NCBI GenBank assembly: GCA_027310795.1
Contig: DAIDAD010000007.1
Coordinates: 1-11,489 of the forward strand
DNA: 11,489 nucleotides
Reading direction: 5' to 3'
From: Candidatus Micrarchaeaceae archaeon
GTDB lineage: Archaea > Micrarchaeota > Micrarchaeia > Micrarchaeales > CABMGC01
Under the pieces are notes generated by a model. That model made no database searches. It was not told the origin of the DNA and was given only the letters and a program-made list of their open reading frames with translations. Of this stretch, positions 1 through 6,273 are shown one piece after another (positions within the stretch are counted from its first letter, which is position 1; each line of letters opens with the position of its first letter). Both the position numbers and the translations under genes were made by a program.

Positions 1-4
1 CCTT

Positions 5-751
5 ATGGCGCTTTTCAGCTCAATTTATATGTTTTCAACAGCTAGCGCCTACTTCAACGTGACTTATCTTAATACAACAGCCATACTCAACCACAATACA
101 AGCGCACATGTGGTGGAAACCCTTACAATATTCGTTTCAAATTCTTCCATAGGGCAGTATGAGCAGGACCGAAGGGCGATAAACCTGACGCTTAGCGAAT
201 GGCAGAAGGCGCTCTCGACAAGCCTCATAGTAGAGCATATAATAAATCCGAGGACAAGCATATACGGGTTCACTTTCCTTCCAGGGCCGATTGGTTATAC
301 TAACAATTACGGAGGGACAGCGATAATAACCATGGACTATTACGTTTACAACGTGACATCTGTGCAGAATGTCGCACCGAGGCAGTTCGAATACACATTC
401 AACAACTCCGTATTGAATTTCCAGCATACCTCGAGCGGGGAGCAGCTGCCTCCAAACACGCGCTTCAACATAGTGATACCGCAAGGCACCTCTGCGATAT
501 CCGTTTACCCTTCGCCTGACTCCCCGAACCCCAGCTTCACGGGCAACTATTCCGGGAAGACAGTTTTCTCATGGTACGAGAGCGAGCCGCTGAGCAAGTT
601 CACCTTCGCTTACACCCAGCCCCAGTCGATGGAGAGCGAGGTAATAGACTATTTCTCAGGGCTTTATGCAGACTATGCCATTGAGATATACATTGCAATA
701 ATAGCAGCTGTGGTAATCCTTGGGGCATACGTGTACACGAGGGTAAAATAG
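5..751 (+). CDS. Exported membrane-anchored protein, 5' end probably outside window
   Basis: I do not recognise a family. The 248 visible residues begin with a hydrophobic stretch ending in a small-residue 'STASA' that looks like the tail of a signal peptide. The positively charged start of a signal peptide is missing and the frame is open to the left edge, so the true start is probably upstream and this entry partial. The middle is polar, with about eight N-X-S/T sequons, as expected for a glycosylated archaeal surface protein. A single membrane helix spans roughly residues 225-244, followed by a short cytoplasmic 'YTRVK' tail, so most of the protein should lie outside the cell. It ends in TAG, 8 nt before the pheS start, which suggests co-transcription with pheST, an odd partner for a surface protein. 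The export and anchoring call is solid; the function is unknown. Confidence 0.7.
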   Translation: MALFSSIYMFSTASAYFNVTYLNTTAILNHNTSAHVVETLTIFVSNSSIGQYEQDRRAINLTLSEWQKALSTSLIVEHIINPRTSIYGFTFLPGPIGYTNNYGGTAIITMDYYVYNVTSVQNVAPRQFEYTFNNSVLNFQHTSSGEQLPPNTRFNIVIPQGTSAISVYPSPDSPNPSFTGNYSGKTVFSWYESEPLSKFTFAYTQPQSMESEVIDYFSGLYADYAIEIYIAIIAAVVILGAYVYTRVK

Positions 752-754
752 GTG
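750..754 (+). promoter_or_regulatory. Shine-Dalgarno of pheS
   Basis: AGGTG lies 5 nt before the GTG at 760 and overlaps the stop of the upstream gene. It matches the archaeal anti-SD complement (GGAGGTGATC). It supports GTG 760 rather than the GTG at 752, which is in another frame. Confidence 0.5.
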
Positions 755-759
755 CGTCT

Positions 760-2241
760 GTGCATAGCTATGAGGAAAAGGTCCTGCTAGTATTGGAGAA
801 GAAGGCAAGCGCAAGCCTTGAGCATTTGATTGAGGGCACAAAGCTGGGGAAGGACCAGGTGATATGGGCGCTTGACGGGCTGAGGCAGAAGGGCTTTGCA
901 GAACTGCATTATGATGAAAAAGAAGAGGCTGTCCTTACCGACGAAGGAAAAGTTTATGCGGCTGACGGCCTGCCTGAAGAGCAGCTGCTGAAAAGGCTGG
1001 GAAAGAAGCAGATGCATACGAGCGGCATTCATGAAAAAACGGACCAGATAGGCTTGCAGTGGCTGAGGAGGAAGGGCCTTGTCGATATAGAAAATGGCAG
1101 CATAAAGGCAAACTCGATGGGGCTTGCGGTGATGAAGGAAGGCTTTCCGGAAGCACGTGCGCTCAAGGAGATTGCAGAAGGCACGGGCCTTGCAAAAATC
1201 CGCGGCAGGTACAAGGGCGCAGTCGAACTGCTTGAAAAGCGCGGGCTTGCCTCAATAGAGAAGAGCACCGGAATATCACATATAGAGATAACACAGAAAG
1301 GCAGAGAGGCTGCGCATGCGGAAGGGGAGGGAAGAAACGAGATAGGCGCGGTCGACAGGAACATGATAGTGCATATGGGCTGGAAGGGCAAAAACTTTTC
1401 TCCGTACAACGTCGAAGAGCCTGTTGAAAGGGCGATTACTGCGAAGATGCATGTGCTGCAGCAGACTATAGAAGAGATAAAAGACGCTTATTCTTCGATG
1501 GGCTTCAGGGAGATATCAGGGCCGACGATAGAACCCTCATTTTGGGTGTTCGACTCGCTCTTCATGCCGCAGGATCATCCAGCAAGGGACAAACAGGATA
1601 CTTTCTACCTTTCAAACCCAAAGGAGATCGAGATTGAAGAGAAGGGATATGTAGGGGAGATAAAGGCTGTGCATGAGCGAGCATGGAGGCACTCATGGGA
1701 GCTTGACAAGGCGAAGCAGGCGGTGCTCAGAACCCATACCACGAGCGTGTCAGCGCGCTTCATACACCAGGCTATCGGCAAGCTGCTCTCCAAGGAGAGC
1801 AAAGAGAGGCTTCCAATAAAGGCTTTTTCAGTAGGAAGGATGTTCAGGAATGAGAATGTCGACTACAAGCACCTCGCCGACTTCTACCAGCATGACGGGA
1901 TAATAATAGGCAAGGACCTTACCCTTGCAAACCTCTTCGACACTCTGATAAAGCTTTATGGAAGGCTGGGCATAAAGCTGAAGTTCAAGCCCTCGTATTT
2001 CCCATTTGTATAACCTGCTGCAGAGTTCTACGGCTTCTTAGAACGCAACAATGAATGGGTAGAGCTTGGCGGTTCAGGGATAATAAGGAGCGAAGTCACT
2101 GGCGTTTCTAGGAGCAGGATAAAGGTCCTTGCATGGGGCGCGGGTGTGGAGCGTGTGCTGCTGCTGAGGAACAGCGGCGTTGAATCGATTTCAGAGCTTT
2201 ACAATAGTGGCATAGACACTGTGAGGAACATGAGGTTATAG
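760..2241 (+). CDS. pheS: Phenylalanyl-tRNA synthetase alpha subunit, interrupted by an in-frame TAA
   Basis: PheS is the catalytic subunit of the class II (alpha-beta)2 enzyme that charges tRNA-Phe in the cytoplasm. Residues 1 to about 190 are winged-helix-like repeats, typical of archaeal/eukaryal PheS. The core follows: motif 1 near residue 247 with 'EPSFWVFDSLF' and 'PQDHPARD', and motif 2 with F362-R363-N364-E365. Codon 418 (2011-2013) is TAA. The same frame then continues as 'PAAEFYGFLE', 'WVELGGSGI' and motif 3 'GAGVER' (460-465) to a TAG at 2239-2241, giving 493 codons plus stop, a normal family length. Because the frame does not shift, this is a substitution, not an indel. The lost residue falls where the family has Glu in the conserved '(T/V)EPS' stretch. 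If the stop is real, the 417-residue product lacks motif 3 and should be inactive. pheT follows after 1 nt. The identity is certain; whether the gene is broken, mis-sequenced or read through cannot be told here. Confidence 0.93.
2011..2013 (+). other. In-frame TAA stop inside pheS
   Basis: TAA stands at codon 418 of 494 (counting the terminal TAG), between 'SYFPFV' and 'PAAEFYG'. The homologous stretch in PheS proteins reads like 'FPFTEPSAE', so the stop replaces the conserved Glu. A single G-to-T change from GAA explains it. All 75 downstream codons read as conserved PheS sequence, so the disruption is recent, artefactual or suppressed. Confidence 0.9.
2232..2236 (+). promoter_or_regulatory. 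Shine-Dalgarno of pheT inside pheS 3' end
   Basis: GAGGT lies 6 nt before the ATG at 2243 and within the last pheS codons. It implies that pheT is translated from the pheS message and could still be initiated after a premature stop in pheS. Confidence 0.5.
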
Positions 2242-2242
2242 C

Positions 2243-3907
2243 ATGCCGGCGGTAAAATTCAACAAGAAGTATCTGAATTCCCTTCTCAGGTTCAAGATCA
2301 GCGATGCAGACCTCAAGGATCGCATATCGGAGCTTGGACTTGAAGTCGAGGACATAACTGCAGACGAGATAATGATAGAGTTCAACACTGCAAGGCCTGA
2401 CCTTCTCGACCCTGTAGGGCTTGCGAGGGCGATACGCTACTTTCTGCACAAGAGCGACAGGTTCCATTATACCATAGGGAACAAAAAGCCGGAGCTTACG
2501 ATAAACGTCTCGAAGAATGTGCTGAAGGCAAGGCCATGCATAGGAGGGGTCGTTGCAAAGGGCATCAGGTTCGACAGCGTCTCTCTGCAGCAGATGATGG
2601 TTTTTGCTGACAAGTTCTGCGACACCTTCGGAAGGAAGAGGAAAAAGATAGCGATAGGCATGCATGACCTTGATTCGATAGCATCGAAGGAGCTTTCATA
2701 TTCAGCGTGCACAGATGAGAGATTCGTGCCGCTGAATTCAAAGGAACCAGAGAACTTCAGCAGCATACTGAAGAACAGCAAGAAAGGGATTGAATACGGA
2801 AATGCGATAGAAGACGAGGGAAAACTGGGATATCCTGCGCTCAAGGATTCAGAAGGCGTGCTTGCTCTTATTCCGATAATAAATTCGGACAGGACAAAGG
2901 TCACGACAGCAACAAAGAACATGTTTGTAGACGTTACAGGAATATCTGATTACGCTGTTGAGAAGAGCGTCGACCTTCTTTCTGCAATGCTCATGGACAT
3001 GGGTGCGGATGTGCTGCCTGTAGCGGTAGCCTCGGGCTCCAAAAAGAAGATTTATCCGGTGATGGAGCAGAGATTCATATCGATAAGCCCAGAGGACCTG
3101 ACAAAGGAGCTCGGCGTCGCATTCGACTACAGGGGCGCGATATCCCTTGCAAACAAGATGGGCTACGAGGCCGCGCTCCTCAGGGGCAAGATAAGGTTCA
3201 GCGTGCCTGAATACAGGCTTGACATAATAAACGAACAGGACATAATAGAGGACATAGCGATAGCTTACGGATACGATTACATACAACCGATGGAATTGCC
3301 ATACTACCAGCCAGGCTCTCTTGAACAGGTCACAATTAGGAACAGGTCTCTGGAAAATGCGCTTATAGGAATGGGGTGCACGCAGGTGATGAATTCTTAT
3401 CTTACAAACGAGTCCATCAATTACGAAAAGATGAATATTAAGGTGGAAACGGGAGAGCGCGTCGCGCTTGCTAATTCTGTCAATTCCTCGATATCTATGG
3501 TGAGGACATGGCTGCTGCCCTCGCTGATGCTGAACCTCGGCAGGTCGGGGCATGCGAAGATGCCGCACAAGCTGTTTGAGCTGGACATGGCCTTTACTGT
3601 GAAATCTGGAAAGCCTGTGGAGCAGTACCATCTTGCAGCCGCAATCTCTGATCCGAAGGCAAATCTGAACGACATAAAGGCCGTGATAGAGGAGCTGATG
3701 TATCTGAACGGCGTAAAATACAGCTTTGCAAAGTATTCGCATAAGAGTTTCATAGAAGGAAGGTGCGGCAGCATAAAGGCGAACGGAAAGGCCATCGGAT
3801 TCTTCGGAGAGCTGCACCCAGTTGTATTAAGCAGCTTCGGGATAGAGGAACCGGTGTCTGCCTTTGAGATTAATCTTGATGCGTTTACTTCACAGGCTTC
3901 TGTCTGA
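2243..3907 (+). CDS. pheT: Phenylalanyl-tRNA synthetase beta subunit
   Basis: This is the structural and editing partner of PheS. The 554 residues match the usual archaeal PheT length (about 550-600), which lacks the N-terminal EMAP-like extension of bacterial PheT. The N-terminus has the family pattern 'NTARPDLLDPVGLARAIRYF' (about residues 49-68). The middle holds the B3/4 editing-type domain (roughly 85-200). A B5 domain (about 270-340) ends in the typical 'DIIEDIAIAYGYD'. The C-terminal catalytic-like fold contains 'FELDMAF' near 445-451. The frame is intact, which argues that the pheST pair is still under selection despite the stop in pheS. The gene starts 1 nt after pheS with a clear SD and ends in TGA inside the 3' end of the convergent rfcL. 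Confidence 0.96.
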   Translation: MPAVKFNKKYLNSLLRFKISDADLKDRISELGLEVEDITADEIMIEFNTARPDLLDPVGLARAIRYFLHKSDRFHYTIGNKKPELTINVSKNVLKARPCIGGVVAKGIRFDSVSLQQMMVFADKFCDTFGRKRKKIAIGMHDLDSIASKELSYSACTDERFVPLNSKEPENFSSILKNSKKGIEYGNAIEDEGKLGYPALKDSEGVLALIPIINSDRTKVTTATKNMFVDVTGISDYAVEKSVDLLSAMLMDMGADVLPVAVASGSKKKIYPVMEQRFISISPEDLTKELGVAFDYRGAISLANKMGYEAALLRGKIRFSVPEYRLDIINEQDIIEDIAIAYGYDYIQPMELPYYQPGSLEQVTIRNRSLENALIGMGCTQVMNSYLTNESINYEKMNIKVETGERVALANSVNSSISMVRTWLLPSLMLNLGRSGHAKMPHKLFELDMAFTVKSGKPVEQYHLAAAISDPKANLNDIKAVIEELMYLNGVKYSFAKYSHKSFIEGRCGSIKANGKAIGFFGELHPVVLSSFGIEEPVSAFEINLDAFTSQASV

Positions 3908-5108
3908 TGAATTCGATCTCTTCTTTTTTAAGGTTGAATTTTTCTTCCATGAAAAGCATGGTCTCCTTTTCTCCGTTAACCTCTGCGCCGTGCTCAATCA
4001 TGCTTCTCAGCAGCGGCATATACCCGTTCACTATCTCCTTCCTGTTCACATGGAATATAGGCGAGAGCTTGTCGGCTATGGTTTTTATGTACTGCCTATC
4101 TGATTTTGTCGTGCTGAGGTACTTTATCACGCTCGGGAAGAGATACGGGCTCATCGTGTTCACGTATCCGCTGTTCTGCAGGCTCACCCCGCCTGACATC
4201 AGATCGTTCGCATATCTCAAATAGCCGTAATAGTTCGTCCTGGAAGCGTTGTTGATGAACCTGCTTGCCAGCGCAAGCACAGCGTATGCGTTTGCGATGT
4301 CCTTCTTCGATGTATACCTTACAGGTATGTTCTGTTCCACCCATTTGAGCAGCATGTCCTTGTCTACTTCCGATGTCAGGGCTGCATTTCTCGATGAGAG
4401 CTTTCTTGATGTGAATATGCGGTCGAGGACTGCGAATACCTCGACCCTCCTGTCCCTTGTGCCAAGGCAGTCGAGAAGCTCCGGGCTTGCACCGACCATC
4501 GCCTCGAGGTCGTTTAGCGCTGCCCTTACGTCGCCGCTTGCGCGCATTGCGATTATGTCGATTGTTGCGGAATCCATCTCCAGCCCTTCCTTTTTGAGCA
4601 CAGACTTGAGCAATTCGATTATTTCGAGCGTTGAGGGCTTCTTGAACTCTATTCTTTCCACCTGGTCCCTTAGGAAGATTAATCTTCTGTCCCAGTAGTT
4701 GTTCGCTATGAGAAGTATAGGGCTTTTTGACTCGCGAAAGAGCTTTGATATTATCCCTTCAACGCCTTTGTCGAACTTTGCAGAGATTTCGTCGATTTCA
4801 TCAAGTATTATTATCACCTTGCTGCCGAAGAGGTTCCTTGACGTAGTAGCTGGAAGCAGCTTCTTCTGAAGAGTCTCAGAATCCCGATAGTCGCTCGCGT
4901 CGAATTCTATTATCTCGAAGCCGTTCGAATATGCGAATGCATGCGCAGCTGCGGTTTTGCCTACTCCTGGAGGGCCGTATATCATGAGCGGCCTTGTCTT
5001 TCTTCCTGCTTGCACTTCTGCGCCGAAGTTCACCAGACGCTCGGTCTGCATCCTGTTCCCTATCAGCATGTTGAGAGTAAGCGGTGTGTATTTCTCGCAG
5101 AAGGACAT
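3885..5108 (-). CDS. rfcL: Replication factor C large subunit (clamp loader)
   Basis: RFC-L is the AAA+ subunit which, with RFC small subunits, opens and loads the PCNA sliding clamp. The N-terminus carries the RFC-L signature 'EKYTPLTLNMLIGN'. Walker A is 'GPPGVGKT' (45-52) and Walker B 'IIILDEID' (99-106). A sensor-1-like 'LLIANNYWDRRL' is followed by 'RIEFKKPS'. The lid and collar helices fill the rest. The 'YWD' sensor region and lack of an SRC motif favour the large over the small subunit. At 407 residues it is short for archaeal RFC-L (often 450-500), and the C-terminus ends in 'FIRQKPVK' with no recognisable PIP box, which other archaeal RFC-L proteins often carry there. It ends in TAA, the only TAA terminator among the main genes here. 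An SD (AGGTGA) supports the ATG at 5108. No small-subunit gene is present in the window. Confidence 0.93.
   Translation of the reverse strand: MSFCEKYTPLTLNMLIGNRMQTERLVNFGAEVQAGRKTRPLMIYGPPGVGKTAAAHAFAYSNGFEIIEFDASDYRDSETLQKKLLPATTSRNLFGSKVIIILDEIDEISAKFDKGVEGIISKLFRESKSPILLIANNYWDRRLIFLRDQVERIEFKKPSTLEIIELLKSVLKKEGLEMDSATIDIIAMRASGDVRAALNDLEAMVGASPELLDCLGTRDRRVEVFAVLDRIFTSRKLSSRNAALTSEVDKDMLLKWVEQNIPVRYTSKKDIANAYAVLALASRFINNASRTNYYGYLRYANDLMSGGVSLQNSGYVNTMSPYLFPSVIKYLSTTKSDRQYIKTIADKLSPIFHVNRKEIVNGYMPLLRSMIEHGAEVNGEKETMLFMEEKFNLKKEEIEFIRQKPVK
3921..3930 (+). terminator. Possible T-rich terminator for pheT
   Basis: A TTCTTTTTTA run begins 14 nt after the pheT stop and could end the pheST transcript in the archaeal oligo-T manner. 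It lies inside rfcL (where it reads as poly-A), so the run may simply be coding for Lys. Weak call. Confidence 0.35.
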
Positions 5109-5117
5109 GCTATTAAA

Positions 5118-5123
5118 TCACCT
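5118..5123 (-). promoter_or_regulatory. Shine-Dalgarno of rfcL
   Basis: On the minus strand AGGTGA sits 9 nt before the rfcL ATG, a strong match to the archaeal consensus. It implies that the transcript starts at least 15-20 nt upstream of the start codon. Confidence 0.6.
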
Positions 5124-5129
5124 GCAAGG

Positions 5130-5140
5130 AATATAATATT
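5130..5140. promoter_or_regulatory. Symmetric TATA-like element between rfcL and tRNA-Glu
   Basis: AATATAATATT is an 11-nt odd palindrome (AATAT-A-ATATT). Its centre is about 32 nt before the first tRNA base, so on the + strand it is well placed to be the tRNA promoter TATA box. On the - strand it would start transcription only a few nt before the rfcL ATG, which would exclude the rfcL SD. A bidirectional role is therefore possible but not clean. Confidence 0.5.
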
Positions 5141-5166
5141 TGCCAATTACTGATAAGTGTTCCAGC

Positions 5167-5241
5167 GCTCCGATCGTCTAGTCCGGTCAAGGACGCAGGC
5201 CTCTCACGCCTGTAACCCGGGTTCAAATCCCGGCCGGAGCA
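5167..5241 (+). tRNA. tRNA-Glu, anticodon CTC
   Basis: The 75-nt sequence folds as a cloverleaf: acceptor GCTCCGA/CCGGAGC, D stem GTCT/GGAC (last pair T-G), anticodon stem CAGGC/GCCTG with loop CTCTCAC, 4-nt variable loop TAAC, T stem CCGGG/CCCGG with loop TTCAAAT, and discriminator A73. Anticodon CTC reads GAG (Glu). There is no intron and no encoded CCA. Position 7 (A) faces position 66 (C), an A-C mismatch at the base of the acceptor stem. A T-rich loop containing TTCAAAT and conserved A14, G18 and G19 are present. Confidence 0.93.
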
Positions 5242-5259
5242 ACTGAAATTTGGGATATT

Positions 5260-5916
5260 GTGGATAACAGCAAAGTTATAAAACTAACATTGGATTACGT
5301 GAAATCCAGCATGCAAAAAGAGGGTAGCGGGCATGACTGGTGGCATGTGTACAGAGTGTGGAAACTGTCGCAAAAGATAGCAAAGGAAGAAAAAGGCGCA
5401 GACCTGACTGTGGTGCAGCTGGGCGCGTTGCTGCACGATATCGCTGACTGGAAATTCAACAAGGGTGATGAAAGGGCTGGGAAGAGAGTTGCAAGGAAAT
5501 GGCTGGAAAATATAGGCGCAGGCCCTGAAACAATAAACAAAGTTTGCTACATTGTAAGGAATGTCTCTTTCAAAGGCGCTGGAGTAAAGGATAAGATGAA
5601 AAGTAAGGAGTGGAAGATAGTCCAGGACGCTGACAGATTGGATGCATTAGGCGCTATCGGCATTGCCCGCACATTCATGTATGGGGGCTACAAAAGGCGT
5701 TTGATTTATGATCCGGAATACAAGCCAGAAAAGCATAGGACTTTTGCGGAATATAAGTCATCGAATTCCACTACCATAAATCATTTTTATGAAAAGTTGC
5801 TGCTTCTCAAAGACAGGATGAACACCAGAACGGGCAAAAGGATGGCTGTGGAAAGGGACGCTTTTATGAGGGAATACCTGAAGCGGTTCTTCAGCGAATG
5901 GAAAGGCTACAAATGA
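5260..5916 (+). CDS. HD-domain metal-dependent phosphohydrolase (YedJ-like)
   Basis: This is an HD-superfamily hydrolase, expected to be a divalent-metal phosphohydrolase acting on nucleotides or similar phosphoesters; the substrate cannot be read from the sequence. Over 218 residues it shows H25-D26..H29 ('HDWWHVYRVW'), H59-D60 in 'LLHDIADWK', and D123/D125 in 'QDADRLDALGAIGIARTF'. The last block is characteristic of the predicted HD hydrolase group that includes E. coli YedJ, of similar size. The start is GTG at 5260, 18 nt after the tRNA, with no clear SD. The gene may be transcribed from the tRNA promoter and released by tRNA 3' processing, or be nearly leaderless. It stands apart from the following ribosomal operon and is followed by a T-run. 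Confidence 0.88.
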   Translation: MDNSKVIKLTLDYVKSSMQKEGSGHDWWHVYRVWKLSQKIAKEEKGADLTVVQLGALLHDIADWKFNKGDERAGKRVARKWLENIGAGPETINKVCYIVRNVSFKGAGVKDKMKSKEWKIVQDADRLDALGAIGIARTFMYGGYKRRLIYDPEYKPEKHRTFAEYKSSNSTTINHFYEKLLLLKDRMNTRTGKRMAVERDAFMREYLKRFFSEWKGYK

Positions 5917-5942
5917 TATAATATGGATTATCGCGGCCTGGG

Positions 5943-5948
5943 TTTTTT
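5943..5948 (+). terminator. Oligo-T terminator after the HD gene
   Basis: A run of six T lies 27 nt after the HD gene stop, in an AT-rich non-coding stretch. This fits archaeal oligo-T termination. No stable hairpin precedes it. Confidence 0.4.
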
Positions 5949-5949
5949 A

Positions 5950-5966
5950 CCGAAAGGCATAAATAT
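5950..5966 (+). promoter_or_regulatory. BRE/TATA-like promoter in intergenic region
   Basis: CCGAAAGG (BRE-like, 5950-5957) is directly followed by CATAAATAT (TATA-like, 5958-5966), one of the better archaeal promoter matches in the window. Initiation about 22-25 nt downstream would fall near 5986-5990. Nothing recognisable as a normal gene starts there, which suggests a non-coding RNA or a very short leaderless ORF. Confidence 0.55.
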
Positions 5967-5985
5967 GTGCAAGTACAAAAGGGTT

Positions 5986-6033
5986 ATGAAAGAATTTCAG
6001 GTAATGACAGATTGTCTTATCCTAAAAGTTTAA
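5986..6033 (+). CDS. Possible 15-residue leaderless ORF (doubtful)
   Basis: ATG at 5986 sits exactly where the 5950-5966 promoter should initiate, so a leaderless message would begin with this codon. It encodes MKEFQVMTDCLILKV and ends in TAA. The length is well within chance and no family is recognised. I record it only because of the position of the start relative to the promoter. Confidence 0.15.
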   Translation: MKEFQVMTDCLILKV

Positions 6034-6155
6034 GATAAATGAAGCGGTAAATCTAAGCATATTCATTTTTTGACATATTTGAGATTTTAACCGGTTCATG
6101 GTTTATGAAGAATCATCAGGTTTATCTGGAATCCTTTCAATTTTATAAGAATCTG

Positions 6156-6173
6156 AAGCCCGGAACAGGGCTT
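6156..6173 (+). repeat. Perfect 6-bp hairpin AAGCCC/GGGCTT
   Basis: AAGCCC, a six-nt loop GGAACA, then GGGCTT. It stands immediately before the TATA element of rpl30 and is GC-rich against an AT-rich background. It could close a small RNA or act as a protein site. No T-run follows, so it is not a classical terminator. Confidence 0.5.
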
Positions 6174-6188
6174 GTAAAGATATAAAAA
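6173..6188 (+). promoter_or_regulatory. BRE/TATA-like promoter of the rpl30 operon
   Basis: TGTAAA (BRE-like) precedes GATATAAAAA (6179-6188). Initiation should fall near 6208-6212, leaving a leader of about 60 nt before the rpl30 ATG at 6274. It probably drives the five-gene operon to 10240. Confidence 0.55.
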
Positions 6189-6208
6189 CCTTAAGTTGCA
6201 CATAATCT

Positions 6209-6250
6209 TGCTGCCAATTTTAATTTGTAAATACGCAGCAGCGTGCAGCA
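6209..6250 (+). promoter_or_regulatory. rpl30 leader with alternative pairings
   Basis: TGCTGC (6209-6214) can pair perfectly with either of two identical GCAGCA copies (6235-6240 and 6245-6250), which are separated by GCGT. ACGC/GCGT (6233-6244) forms a competing four-base-loop hairpin. Such mutually exclusive helices upstream of a ribosomal-protein gene suggest autoregulation, but no known r-protein leader motif is recognised. Confidence 0.3.
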
Positions 6251-6273
6251 TTTCACGGAACAAGGTCTATTTT

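Larger units (their letters stand above)
5986..6175 (+). ncRNA. Candidate structured non-coding RNA
   Basis: Downstream of the BRE/TATA element the strand can form several stems: TCTTA/TAAGA (about 6014-6034); CGGT+AAATCT (6045-6054) with AGATTT+ACCG (6082-6093, two-nt bulge); TCAG/CTGA with TTTAT/ATAAG (6116-6125 with 6145-6156); and AAGCCC/GGGCTT (6156-6173, loop GGAACA). The last two abut and could stack. I recognise no RNA family. AT-rich sequence forms short stems easily, so this is a hypothesis. Confidence 0.3.
5917..6273 (+). other. 357-nt AT-rich intergenic region with promoters and stems
   Basis: No conventional gene fits here. It holds a T-run (5943-5948), a BRE/TATA element (5950-5966), possible RNA stems at 6045-6054/6082-6093 and 6156-6173, an 8-nt palindrome AACCGGTT (6089-6096), a second TATA element (6179-6188), and the leader of rpl30. 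It is clearly richer in A+T than the flanking genes. Confidence 0.7.

Noticed and set aside
2011..2241. Genome-wide reassignment of UAA to a sense codon
   Set aside because: rfcL ends in TAA at the expected family end, and reading on would give sequence antisense to pheT with another TAA four codons later. One site is not evidence for a code change.
2849..3817. Long minus-strand open frame of 322 codons
   Set aside because: Antisense shadow of pheT, with Tyr/His/Cys/Arg-rich low-likelihood composition. pheT itself is unmistakable.
3864..4698. Several + strand open frames across 3864-4698
   Set aside because: They lie antisense to rfcL, lack family patterns and arise from its codon bias.
6100..6156. 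Archaeal box C/D guide RNA (ATGAAGA at 6105 and CTGA at 6153)
   Set aside because: The C box has a mismatch, no good D' or C' pair exists at normal spacing, and no terminal stem brings the boxes together.
6196..6273. N-terminal 26-residue extension of uL30 from 6196
   Set aside because: It is absent from the uL30 family, hydrophobic and Cys-containing, and overlaps the predicted transcription start. ATG 6274 has an SD and begins the conserved protein.
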